64,000 nt of DNA, taken from assembly GCF_965655635.1 (NCBI RefSeq), contig NZ_CBFHHE010000005.1, forward strand, positions 1 through 64,000, given 5' to 3'. Numbering within the stretch: position 1 is the first letter of the stretch; each line of letters opens with the position of its first letter. Under the pieces are notes generated by a model. The model was not told where the DNA came from and did not search any database. It saw nothing but the letters and a program-made list of their open reading frames with translations. This document shows positions 33,707 through 42,297 of this stretch, one piece after another. The DNA is from Nereida sp965655635 (lineage in GTDB: Bacteria > Pseudomonadota > Alphaproteobacteria > Rhodobacterales > Rhodobacteraceae). Both the position numbers and the translations under genes were made by a program.

Positions 33707-35737
33707 CTAACGCTTTGGACCATTCGACTTGGTGCGCGGCTTACGCGGCCCACCTTCGGCTTTTGCGGCAGCATTGCGCGCTTGGTTCTTTTTGCTGTTC
33801 GATTTGCCTTTAGGGGGCGGTGGGCCTTTGGGACCAGATTTACCGTATGGCTTGCCAGAAGGTTTTCCACCCGGCTTTCCGATTGGTTTTCCTGCACCTT
33901 TGGGGCTACGCGGCTTAACCGCACCTTCGTGGGTTTCAGTCAGATTTTCGCGTGGCACACGATAGGGTGCTGCGGCTTGCTCATCACTGCGGGGTTTCTT
34001 TGTGCGCGGTTTGCGTGGCGCATCCTCGCGGCGCGCAGCTCCTTTGCCCTCGCCTTTTGGACCAGCAGGATGCCAATCACCCTTGGGTTTGGACCCTTTG
34101 TAAGAAGGCTTGCCACCGCGCGGCGCACCGCCGCCGCGTGGACCAGATGTACCAAGGTTCGGTGCCCGATCCAGCTTCGTTAGCTTGGCGCCTTCCACAT
34201 TCATGTCATAACCAATCTCGGCCAAAAAGCGCTCGACGGATTCATCACGAATTTGAACATAGCTCTCGTCTTGCTGAATTCGGATTGCACCGATGTCATC
34301 TTTACCAAGACCACCAGCTTTACAGAGCATAGGCAGCAAGCGACGCGGCTCAGCACCACCCTTGCGGCCACCTGCCACGGAGAACCATGTGCTGGCGCCA
34401 AATTCTTCGCGCGGCTTTGGTGCAGCGTCGGCCGCTCCCAACTCTTCTGGTGCAGAGCGGTTGGCTTTATACAGACGCAAATAAGCAGCGGCCAATTGCT
34501 CGGGTGTGAATTGGGCAGCAAGACCTGTTACAGCATCCATCTCACCTTCAGCGATTGCTTCAGACCATGCAGGATCCGCCAACATCCGTTCGTCATCACG
34601 GGCGTTCACGGCATCAGCAGAAGGCGCTTGGCCCCAGACTGCCTGAACCTTTGCCATACCAAGAATACGTTCGGCTTTTTTGCGCACTTTTGGCGTAACG
34701 ATCAGCGCAGACACACCTTTACGACCCGCACGGCCCGTACGGCCAGAACGGTGCAACATCGTCTCGTGGCTACCCGGCAATTCAGCGTGCACAACAAGAT
34801 CAAGGTTCGGCAAATCAATGCCGCGCGCAGCAACATCTGTTGCGACACAAACCCGCGCACGACCGTCGCGCATGGCTTGCAGCGCGTGTGTCCGCTCGTT
34901 CTGGGACAGCTCACCAGACAACGCCACAACTGAAAAACCACGGTTCGACAGGCGTGTTGTGATGCGGTTTACCATCGCGCGCGTATTGCAGAAAACAATC
35001 GCGTTTGGCGCTTCATAGTACCGCAGCACGTTGATAATGGCGTTCTCACCATCGCGAGGCGATACAGCCATTGCATGATATTCAATGTCAGCGTGTTGCG
35101 ATGTTTCAGCTTTGGTCGAAACCCGCACCGCATCTTTTTGGTAGCTTTTCGCAAGGTTCGCGATGGCCTTTGGCACAGTGGCAGAGAACAGCAACGTTTG
35201 CCGCTCATCAGGCGCCTCGCCCAAAATAAATTCAAGGTCTTCCCGAAAGCCCAGATCAAGCATTTCATCGGCTTCATCCAGAACAACCGCACGTGTCTGG
35301 CTGAGATCGATCGAACCACGCATGATGTGATCACGCAGACGGCCCGGTGTTGCCACGACAATATGTGCACCACGGTCAAGCGCACGACGTTCGTCGCGCA
35401 TGTCCATCCCACCAACGCAAGACGCCATCACCGCACCAGCTGGGCCATAGAGCCACGCCAGTTCGCGCTTTACCTGCATCGCAAGTTCGCGAGTTGGTGC
35501 AATGATCAACGCCAGAGGGGTGCTTGCCCGCTCAAAACCATCACCCTCACCCAAAAGCGTTGGCGCAATCGCCAGCCCGAAGCCAACCGTTTTGCCCGAT
35601 CCTGTCTGCGCTGAAACCAGCATGTCAGCACCAGTAAGAGAAGGATCAGAGACCGCCTCTTGGACCGGAGTAAGTTTGTCGTAGCCTTTGGCGGCCAGAG
35701 CGTCAGCGATGGTTTTTTTCACGTCAGGGTCTTTCAA
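33707..35737 (-). CDS. DEAD-box RNA helicase (DbpA/CsdA-like)
   Basis: The 676-residue helicase carries the full motif series: AQTGSGKT, PTRELAMQV, TPGRLRDH, DEAD in LDEADEMLDLG, SAT, and HRSGRTGRAGR. A DbpA-type RNA-binding domain follows (~470-545; LPMLCKAGGLGKDDIGAIRI). The last ~130 residues form a very basic Gly/Pro/Lys/Arg-rich tail. Such enzymes remodel rRNA during ribosome assembly and cold growth. The start appears to be TTG at 35737; no ATG or GTG in frame fits the domain start. The low-complexity tail probably binds RNA. Confidence 0.93.
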   Translation of the reverse strand: MKDPDVKKTIADALAAKGYDKLTPVQEAVSDPSLTGADMLVSAQTGSGKTVGFGLAIAPTLLGEGDGFERASTPLALIIAPTRELAMQVKRELAWLYGPAGAVMASCVGGMDMRDERRALDRGAHIVVATPGRLRDHIMRGSIDLSQTRAVVLDEADEMLDLGFREDLEFILGEAPDERQTLLFSATVPKAIANLAKSYQKDAVRVSTKAETSQHADIEYHAMAVSPRDGENAIINVLRYYEAPNAIVFCNTRAMVNRITTRLSNRGFSVVALSGELSQNERTHALQAMRDGRARVCVATDVAARGIDLPNLDLVVHAELPGSHETMLHRSGRTGRAGRKGVSALIVTPKVRKKAERILGMAKVQAVWGQAPSADAVNARDDERMLADPAWSEAIAEGEMDAVTGLAAQFTPEQLAAAYLRLYKANRSAPEELGAADAAPKPREEFGASTWFSVAGGRKGGAEPRRLLPMLCKAGGLGKDDIGAIRIQQDESYVQIRDESVERFLAEIGYDMNVEGAKLTKLDRAPNLGTSGPRGGGAPRGGKPSYKGSKPKGDWHPAGPKGEGKGAARREDAPRKPRTKKPRSDEQAAAPYRVPRENLTETHEGAVKPRSPKGAGKPIGKPGGKPSGKPYGKSGPKGPPPPKGKSNSKKNQARNAAAKAEGGPRKPRTKSNGPKR

Positions 35738-35903
35738 TAAGGTCGTTGGCCCCTGAAGGATATACGGGGGACGATATGATCAACGATTCGCTTGGTTGAG
35801 TGCGCCACTAGAGTGTTGTGAGCCATTTGTATAGGGGCAGTTGCATATGTACCCTTTACAAAACGCAGCGTAGCCCTAAATTCCTCGTCGCTTTTTGACG
35901 CCG

Positions 35904-36914
35904 TTACGCGTCTTTCTGTATCCACGCCCAGTTTGATCGGCACATATCAAACAGATCGCGCTTGGTCTCGAACCCCAGCACCTCATGGGCCAAAGTTGCA
36001 TTCGCCAAATAGACAGCAACGTCCCCTGCGCGGCGCGGCGCAACACGGTAGGGTATCTTGATACCGAACACCGCTTCATAGGCACGGATAACCTCAAGAA
36101 CGGAATACCCCTGCCCAGTCCCAATGTTGACGGTGTGCCCTTGGCCAGTGGCTTCAATCGCATCGAGCGAGCGCACGTGCCCTTCGGCCAAATCCATGAC
36201 GTGGATGTAGTCGCGCACGCCGGCGCCATCAGGGGTGGGGTAATCATCACCGTACACAACTAGTTCGGGCAGACTGCCGGTGGCCACGCGATCAATGTAG
36301 GGGAGCAAATTAGCAGGTATGCCGTTGGGTCGCTCACCGATCGCGGCACTTTCGTGGGCACCGATTGGATTAAAATAGCGCAACACTCCAAACGACCACC
36401 GATCATCGTTGCTGCCAACGCGCTCAAGCATTTGCTCGGAGCTAAGCTTGGTAAATCCATATGTGTTGACGGCAGAACGTTCGGCTGTTTCAGGGATGGG
36501 GAAAATCTCCTGATCGCCGTAAACCGTTGCGGATGATGAGAAACCCAGATTGAAAGCCTCGGCCTTCTCCATCGCGTGCAGCAGCGTCAAAAGGCCACCG
36601 ATATTTGTTTCCAGATATGCCAGCGGCTGCGCCTCGCTCTCAGCCACAGATTTGAGGGCAGCAAAATGTACCACACCAAAGAATACGTGATCTGAAAATA
36701 CCCGCTCGAGTGTCGCCGCATCCGTGACATCGCCCTCGACAAAAGTCAGATGATTGTGCCCCACCAACCTGCCAAGTGCATCAAACACGGATCGCTCAGA
36801 ATTTGACCGATTGTCGAGGATCACCACTTGGTAACCCGCCTCAACCAGTGCGACAGCCGTATGCGAGCCAATATAGCCAAGCCCGCCCGTCAGCAAAATA
36901 GTGTGTCGCGTCAT
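35904..36914 (-). CDS. galE: UDP-glucose 4-epimerase
   Basis: This 336-residue short-chain dehydrogenase-type epimerase interconverts UDP-glucose and UDP-galactose using bound NAD. The NAD loop TGGLGYIGSH spans residues 9-18; the catalytic set is Ser127-129 (SSSATVYG) with Tyr152-x3-Lys156 (YGFTK). Start 36914 follows GAGGTGA at about eight bases. It lies 63 bases after the choline dehydrogenase-like gene on the same strand and may be reached by read-through from tauABC, though its role is in polysaccharide or galactose metabolism, in keeping with the capsule and galactoside genes in the window. Confidence 0.94.
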   Translation of the reverse strand: MTRHTILLTGGLGYIGSHTAVALVEAGYQVVILDNRSNSERSVFDALGRLVGHNHLTFVEGDVTDAATLERVFSDHVFFGVVHFAALKSVAESEAQPLAYLETNIGGLLTLLHAMEKAEAFNLGFSSSATVYGDQEIFPIPETAERSAVNTYGFTKLSSEQMLERVGSNDDRWSFGVLRYFNPIGAHESAAIGERPNGIPANLLPYIDRVATGSLPELVVYGDDYPTPDGAGVRDYIHVMDLAEGHVRSLDAIEATGQGHTVNIGTGQGYSVLEVIRAYEAVFGIKIPYRVAPRRAGDVAVYLANATLAHEVLGFETKRDLFDMCRSNWAWIQKDA

Positions 36915-36977
36915 CTGAAGTTCACCTCGTGGGCGCACATCGCTCTCCCTCTTGATGCCAAACAACCGCGCGGGCGT

Positions 36978-38612
36978 CTAGCGATCAGAGGTTTCCCAGT
37001 TGGGATTGATCCACGGCTCAAGATTGCTGGGTGGCAATGGCGCACGGCCCAAAATATGGTCAGCCGCTTTCTCGCCTGTCATAATTGATGGCGCGTTGAG
37101 ATTGCCATTGGTCACTTTCGGGAAAATCGAGCTGTCCGCGACCCGCAGCCCCTCAACGCCAATAACGCGACATTCAGGATCAACGACAGCCATTGGGTCA
37201 TCCGTCCGGCCCATCTTGCAGGTGCCACATGGATGATATGCGCTTTCAACGTGCTCGGCGATAAATGCATCAAGCTCTGCGTCCGTTTGAACGTCAGCAC
37301 CGGGCTGGATTTCTTTACCGCGATATGGATCAAAAGCCGCCTGACCAAAGATTTCACGTGTTAGACGAATGCAGTGGCGGAAGTCCTTCCAATCATCTGG
37401 GTGGCTCATGTAGTTGAACAAGATCTTAGGCTCAGCTGCCGGATCCGCAGATTGCAGCGTCACTTGGCCACGCGATTTTGAACGCATTGGCCCCACATGA
37501 GCCTGCCAGCCGTGCCCTTCGGCGGCGGCCTCACCATTGTATTTCACGGCAATCGGCAAAAAGTGATATTGAATGTCAGGGTACTTCACACCCGCTTTTG
37601 AACGTACAAACGCGCAGCTTTCAAAGCCGTTACTGGCCCCCGCCCCCGAGCGGTTCAAAACCCACTCCAAGCCAACTTTAAATTTGCCCCATAACGTCCA
37701 ATGTTTGAACAGCGTGATCGGTTGAGTACAGGCTTGCTGAATGTAGAGTTCAAGATGATCTTGAAGGTGCTGTCCGACCCCCGGCCTGTCCGCGATCACC
37801 TCAATGCCGTGCTCTTGGAGGTGTGCTGCTGGCCCGATGCCTGACAGCATCAAAAGTTTGGGGGAATTGAAAGCTGATGCGCTTACGATCACCTCTTTGT
37901 GCGCCTTCACAAAACCCTTTGATGTTTCCACGCCGACGCAACGCTTACCGTCAAAGCGCAGCTTGTAGGCCTCGCATTTCTTCAGCCGCACTTTGCCCTT
38001 AGCCAATGCAGGCTTCAAATACGCCTTTGCCGCGGACCAACGCGAGCCTTTGTGGATTGTGGCGTCGAACGCCCCAAAACCTTCTTGCTTCGTACCGTTG
38101 TAGTCTTCTGTCACTTCAAAACCGGCTTGCGCGCCAGCCTCGACAAATGCGTGATAGAGCGGGTTCTCTTGGGGCATTTTACTGACGTGCAACGGCCCAT
38201 CCCCGCCTCGGAAATCTGAGGGCCCGCCGTTCCAGTTCTCCATGCGCTGAAAGTAAGGCAGCACATCGGCGTAGCCCCAGCCGTCTGCGCCAGCCTCAAC
38301 CCAGCCATCGTAGTCCATTGCATGGCCACGGACATAAATCATTCCGTTAATCGAGGAAGAACCGCCCGTCACTTTGCCGCGCGGGGCAATGATTTTGCGA
38401 CCGCCTAAATGCGGCTCTGGCTCTGTCTCATAAAGCCACGTGTATTGCTTCATATTAAGCGGAAACGATAACGCACCGGGCATGTTGATAAGTGGGCCCC
38501 AATCGGAACCGCCTGCCTCAAGAACCAAAACATCGCAGCCCGCCTCACCGAGACGGGCCGCAATCGCGGACCCGGCTGAGCCGGATCCGATAATTACATA
38601 GTCAGCTTCCAA
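36978..38612 (-). CDS. betA: GMC oxidoreductase, choline dehydrogenase-like
   Basis: The 544-residue FAD enzyme closely follows BetA in order: YVIIGSGSAGSAIAARL (5-21) for FAD, LEAGG, YNW-type segment QYTWLYETEPEP, GRGK-type PRGKVTGGSSSINGM (78-92) and the C-terminal HPCGTCKMG with the catalytic His. Choline dehydrogenase oxidises choline to betaine aldehyde. The start is TTG at 38612 behind a strong AAAAGGAGG, 19 bases after tauC, so it is translated from the tauABC transcript. No betB or betC lies nearby, and control by taurine would be unexpected for choline oxidation; another alcohol substrate is possible. Confidence 0.85.
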   Translation of the reverse strand: MEADYVIIGSGSAGSAIAARLGEAGCDVLVLEAGGSDWGPLINMPGALSFPLNMKQYTWLYETEPEPHLGGRKIIAPRGKVTGGSSSINGMIYVRGHAMDYDGWVEAGADGWGYADVLPYFQRMENWNGGPSDFRGGDGPLHVSKMPQENPLYHAFVEAGAQAGFEVTEDYNGTKQEGFGAFDATIHKGSRWSAAKAYLKPALAKGKVRLKKCEAYKLRFDGKRCVGVETSKGFVKAHKEVIVSASAFNSPKLLMLSGIGPAAHLQEHGIEVIADRPGVGQHLQDHLELYIQQACTQPITLFKHWTLWGKFKVGLEWVLNRSGAGASNGFESCAFVRSKAGVKYPDIQYHFLPIAVKYNGEAAAEGHGWQAHVGPMRSKSRGQVTLQSADPAAEPKILFNYMSHPDDWKDFRHCIRLTREIFGQAAFDPYRGKEIQPGADVQTDAELDAFIAEHVESAYHPCGTCKMGRTDDPMAVVDPECRVIGVEGLRVADSSIFPKVTNGNLNAPSIMTGEKAADHILGRAPLPPSNLEPWINPNWETSDR

Positions 38613-38631
38613 GAAAGCCTCCTTTTACAGA

Positions 38632-39969
38632 TCAACCTTTACCCTTCCAAGGAACCAACCATTTTTCAGCCAACCGCATCAGAACGTCGATGCCAAAACC
38701 AATGACGCCGATCAGGATGATCCCCATCAAAACGATGTCAGTGTCTTGGAATTTAGAAGCGGCCACAATCATTTTGCCCACGCCCTTTTCAGCCGCGACC
38801 AACTCTGCTGCAACCACTGTGCCCCAGCAAACCCCCATCGCAACCCGTGCTGCGGTGAAGATCTCCGGCAGTGAATTTGGAATGATCACGTGACGCAAAA
38901 TCTGAACCTTGGACGCACCCAAAGAGTAAGCCGCGTGTACCTTGGAGATTTTCACACCAGACACACCAGACCGTGCGCCGATCGCCATAATCCAAAGAGC
39001 CGCCAAGAAAAGCAGAATGATTTTGCCCTGCTCGCCAATGCCCGCCCAGATAATAACCAGTGGGATCAGCGCCAAAGGTGGCACGGGACGCATGAATTCG
39101 ACAATTGGGTCAAACCAACCACGGAACCAGTCCGACAAACCCATCGCGTATCCAAGCGGAATACCAACCAACGCACCAAGGAAAAAACCGACGATCACAC
39201 GGAAAAGAGAGAACGACAGATGCTCAGCCAAGGTAACGTTTTGATATCCCTCAGCCCAGACAGACACAAGGCGTGACGCCACAGAGTCAGGTGCTGGAAG
39301 CCAGATGTTTTCCATCTGCCAGCCTTTGCCTGGTTCAAAGTTCAACGTGCCCTTGTCTGTCAACGCAACACGGCCAAAGCCCACATCAACGGCGTTGTCC
39401 TTGCTAATTGCGCGGCCATCCACTGAAACGATTTTCGCCCCTTCAGAGCGGTTTGTTTCGTCGTTCTTGTCCCAAAGGATCAGCTTCGAACGATACGCCT
39501 GAACAGCCAAAAAGTCGTCCTTAGCAAAACCAGTGCCCGCCGACACATCCTGGCTTGGAACTTCTGCGCCTTTTTCAAAGACAGCAACGAAAACAGTCGC
39601 CTCATCTTGGTTTCCGTTGGCATCTTCGACTGTGTAGACAAAGCTTCTGTCCCCAACGAACGGGCCAGGTGCGTGGAACATACCGGGCAACCAGTTGGAG
39701 CCTGTGAAAGCGCCCCAAATCACAAAGATCAGCGCGATTGAGATGAACGACGCGGCCTTGTCCGATACCACTGCGCTTTCGTCACCAAAAGTAACGGTTT
39801 TGAGTGATGTATAATCGGCCTTGGGTGTCATTTGACGGCGAATGAACCGCCAAACAGTCATCGCCAGCAAGATAATCGCGATATAGCCAACAAGTGCAGG
39901 AAGCGCTTGCGCGATAGATACAAACAGAACGAACAGTTCGCCGCCCAGATCAGACACAATCTGTCCCAT
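38632..39969 (-). CDS. tauC: Taurine ABC transporter permease with large periplasmic insert
   Basis: The 445-residue protein ends in a normal TauC/SsuC permease core (~225-445) with the EAA-type loop HAAYSLGASKVQILRHVIIP. The N-terminus is enlarged: helix 1 at ~24-43, helix 2 at ~72-90, then about 130 residues outside the membrane. This insert includes SFVYTVEDANGNQDEATVFV (109-128), reminiscent of bacterial Ig/cadherin-like strands. E. coli TauC has ~275 residues. Its ATG overlaps the tauB stop by one base. The insert could dock TauA or taurine; that is inference. Confidence 0.88.
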   Translation of the reverse strand: MGQIVSDLGGELFVLFVSIAQALPALVGYIAIILLAMTVWRFIRRQMTPKADYTSLKTVTFGDESAVVSDKAASFISIALIFVIWGAFTGSNWLPGMFHAPGPFVGDRSFVYTVEDANGNQDEATVFVAVFEKGAEVPSQDVSAGTGFAKDDFLAVQAYRSKLILWDKNDETNRSEGAKIVSVDGRAISKDNAVDVGFGRVALTDKGTLNFEPGKGWQMENIWLPAPDSVASRLVSVWAEGYQNVTLAEHLSFSLFRVIVGFFLGALVGIPLGYAMGLSDWFRGWFDPIVEFMRPVPPLALIPLVIIWAGIGEQGKIILLFLAALWIMAIGARSGVSGVKISKVHAAYSLGASKVQILRHVIIPNSLPEIFTAARVAMGVCWGTVVAAELVAAEKGVGKMIVAASKFQDTDIVLMGIILIGVIGFGIDVLMRLAEKWLVPWKGKG

Positions 39970-40775
39970 TACGCGCTCTCCTCACTGCGGCCCATGATTT
40001 CTTCTTCCATGTCCCAGATCATTGTCAGAATTTCTTCACGTGTTTTCGCATAGTCAGGATGCTTTTTGACTTCGCGAAGGTCCGCGCCAACACCCAGTTC
40101 CGCAAACGGCAAACGGTATTCTTTATGAATACGCCCCGGGCGCGGCGCCATAACTAGCAGACGTTCACCCAGCAAAAGCGCTTCTTCAACAGAGTGCGTG
40201 ATCAGGATAATCGTCTTACCGGTCTCTTTCCAAAGCTTCAGAACCAGCCCCTGCATTTTTTCGCGGGTAAGTGCATCAAGCGCGCCGAGCGGCTCATCCA
40301 TCAAGATGACATCAGGTTCGTTGCACAGACAGCGTGCAAGCGAAACGCGCTGCTGCATACCGCCTGACAATTCGTAAACTGCCTTTTCCTTAAAATCTTG
40401 AAGGCCGACGACATCCAACAAATGATCAACTTTTTCGCGCTTTTCAGCCGTAGGCATGCCCTTCATCCGGGGACCAAAACCAACGTTGTCGCGCACAGAC
40501 ATCCACTCGAACAAAGCACCTTGCTGAAATACCATACCACGGTCAGCAGACGGACCAGAAACCGTACCACCGTTAAGGCGAATTTCGCCGCCCGTCGGCG
40601 CAAGGAACCCTGCTACGATGTTCAAAAGGGTTGTTTTACCACAGCCCGAAGGCCCCAAAACGCTCAGCAGCTCACCCTTTTTCAGGTCAAGGCTGACGTC
40701 TTTCAAAGCTTGCACTGCGCCACCGTTAGGCAGCTCGAAGCGCATAGATATATTATCTATCTCAAGGCCATTCAT
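39969..40775 (-). CDS. tauB: Taurine ABC transporter ATP-binding protein
   Basis: The 268-residue ATPase shows Walker A GPSGCGKTT (41-49), signature LSGGMQQRVSLARCL, Walker B VILMDEPLGALDALTR, and the switch His in LITHSVEEAL, typical of nitrate/sulfonate/taurine importers. It pairs with TauC and TauA. GGAGAGG precedes the ATG. The stop codon overlaps the tauC start by one base. A stem-loop lies between it and tauA. Confidence 0.93.
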   Translation of the reverse strand: MNGLEIDNISMRFELPNGGAVQALKDVSLDLKKGELLSVLGPSGCGKTTLLNIVAGFLAPTGGEIRLNGGTVSGPSADRGMVFQQGALFEWMSVRDNVGFGPRMKGMPTAEKREKVDHLLDVVGLQDFKEKAVYELSGGMQQRVSLARCLCNEPDVILMDEPLGALDALTREKMQGLVLKLWKETGKTIILITHSVEEALLLGERLLVMAPRPGRIHKEYRLPFAELGVGADLREVKKHPDYAKTREEILTMIWDMEEEIMGRSEESA

Positions 40776-40825
40776 TGCGCCTCTCCGATCATTTGTTGGA
40801 TGTTTTCGTTGAAAATGTACGTCTC

Positions 40826-40861
40826 AAAAACGGGCAGCGCGGCAAAAAAATCGCGCTGCCC
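40826..40861 (-). terminator. Intercistronic stem-loop between tauA and tauB
   Basis: Perfect 10-bp stem gggcagcgcg / cgcgctgccc (40832-40841, 40852-40861), followed on the minus strand by G-TTTTT. It starts 15 bases past the tauA stop. It likely terminates most messages or protects their 3' end, so that the binding protein outnumbers TauBC. Confidence 0.75.
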
Positions 40862-40876
40862 AAGGTCGTGAAGTGT

Positions 40877-41881
40877 TTAGTTCATCACTGCCTTGAGGCC
40901 AGCAGTGTTCACTGTCGCGTCATAGCTTTCGAGTGCGGATGGGATTGAGCCCGCGTTTACGAAAACATCCGCAACACCCTTCATGAAGTTTTGCGCATTG
41001 CCGCCCAACCATGCTGCTGAAAGCTGCTGATCCACTGTTGGGAAGTTGAATGTTGACAGTGTTGAAGCTGTATCGTCTTCAGACATACCTGCGTCTTTTG
41101 CAATCACTGGAAGCATTTTGGCGTGGTTCGCGCTGTCTGCCCACATTGCATTCGCATCTGCTGTGACTTTCAGGAACGCTGCAAGTGTGTCGCTTTCTTC
41201 TGCGATGAACGCTGCTGGTGCAGTTGTCGCGTCAAAAACAAGAATACCGAGTGCTTCTTTTTCCGCGCCTGTCAGCAACACGTTACCGTGCTCTTTCATG
41301 CGACGAAGCGCGCCGCCCCAACCACAGGCCATATCGATTGAGCCTTGAGCAAGTGCAGCAGCACCTTCAGCGGGCGCCATGTCAACAACTTCCATGCCGG
41401 CTGGGTCCACACCGAAGTGGTTCATTTGGCTCAGGAAGCCGTAGTGCGCAGCGGTACCAAGTGGCACGGCAACTTTTTTGCCAGCAAGCTCAGCTGCAGA
41501 TGTTTTGTCGATCTCAAGGCCGGATGCCACAACGCAGTTGTCGTTTTCTGAGTAGCTCACAGCCACGTCAACAACTTGGATGTCTTGACCGGCAGAAGCG
41601 GCCACAACAAACGGTGGGATACCTTGGCTTACGGAAATCTGCACGTCGCCGGATGCCATAGCAGCTGACATTGCGGTGCCTGTATCAAAAGAGACCCAGT
41701 TAATTTTCTTGCCGAGTGCTTCTTCATACATGCCTTCTACTTTGGCAAACTGGAATGGCATCGGCCACTCTAGGAAGTAAGCAACTGTAATTTCTTCGTG
41801 GCCAGCAGCGACAGCAGCTTGCGCACCTGTCAGCATAGCTACGCCAGCGACAGCACCCATCAATTTGGACTTAAGTGTCAT
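40877..41881 (-). CDS. tauA: Taurine-binding periplasmic protein
   Basis: The 334-residue binding protein has a clear Sec signal peptide (residues 1-26, LMGAVAGVAMLTGAQAAVAA) and an SBP fold of the NMT1/TauA type: ITVAYFLEWPMPFQFAKVEG, ISVSQGIPPFVVAASAGQDI, and DMACGWGGALRRM. It delivers taurine to TauBC. GGGAG lies eight bases before the ATG at 41881; the frame continues to 42013 without a site. The identification rests on family resemblance plus the position next to tpa, tauR and xsc. Divergent from tpa by 416 bases. Confidence 0.93.
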   Translation of the reverse strand: MTLKSKLMGAVAGVAMLTGAQAAVAAGHEEITVAYFLEWPMPFQFAKVEGMYEEALGKKINWVSFDTGTAMSAAMASGDVQISVSQGIPPFVVAASAGQDIQVVDVAVSYSENDNCVVASGLEIDKTSAAELAGKKVAVPLGTAAHYGFLSQMNHFGVDPAGMEVVDMAPAEGAAALAQGSIDMACGWGGALRRMKEHGNVLLTGAEKEALGILVFDATTAPAAFIAEESDTLAAFLKVTADANAMWADSANHAKMLPVIAKDAGMSEDDTASTLSTFNFPTVDQQLSAAWLGGNAQNFMKGVADVFVNAGSIPSALESYDATVNTAGLKAVMN

Positions 41882-42297
41882 ATTTTGAACTCCCATGTTC
41901 ATTTTGGCTCTTATGTTGAGCGTCTTACTTGGAACCTCACATTTGAGGCTCTGACGCGTTGATAACGCGGATGCCGTGGTTGGCCCACAGAGCAATCGCG
42001 ATAAAGCAAACATACATATTGAATTTAAGAAACCCTAAAGTTGGCAGCTCGAGAGCACAAAAGCGACATTATCGCTGCAGATGCTAAAATTTTGAGCGCG
42101 TTTGCAGGCGCAGCAAGGAATTGAAACTACATAATTTTTTGAAGCTTTCCGAAAATTTGGTAAATTTGAGGTTGTTTAGAACGCGACAAACCACAACCAA
42201 CTGGCTATAAATGTGGTACCAAACTGGCCCTATTTGCAAAGTCTAAATTTCGGGCAATGCTTGTGTATGTTCTGCAATTTAACGCGAGGTCCGGCTC
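41882..42297. promoter_or_regulatory. tauA-tpa divergent promoter region with TauR-like repeat
   Basis: No ORF is credible in these 416 AT-rich bases. The direct repeat CTGGCTATAA (42201-42210) and CTGGCCCTAT (42224-42233), 23 bases apart, precedes tpa by about 65 bases. It resembles the repeat in front of xsc. TauR of Rhodobacter capsulatus is remembered to act at CTGGAC-type direct repeats; binding here is inferred. I saw no equally good pair oriented toward tauA. Confidence 0.6.

Noticed and set aside
34253..34933. 226-codon plus-strand frame inside the DEAD-box helicase gene
   Set aside because: Antisense to conserved helicase motifs and cysteine/arginine-rich in a way typical of shadow frames.
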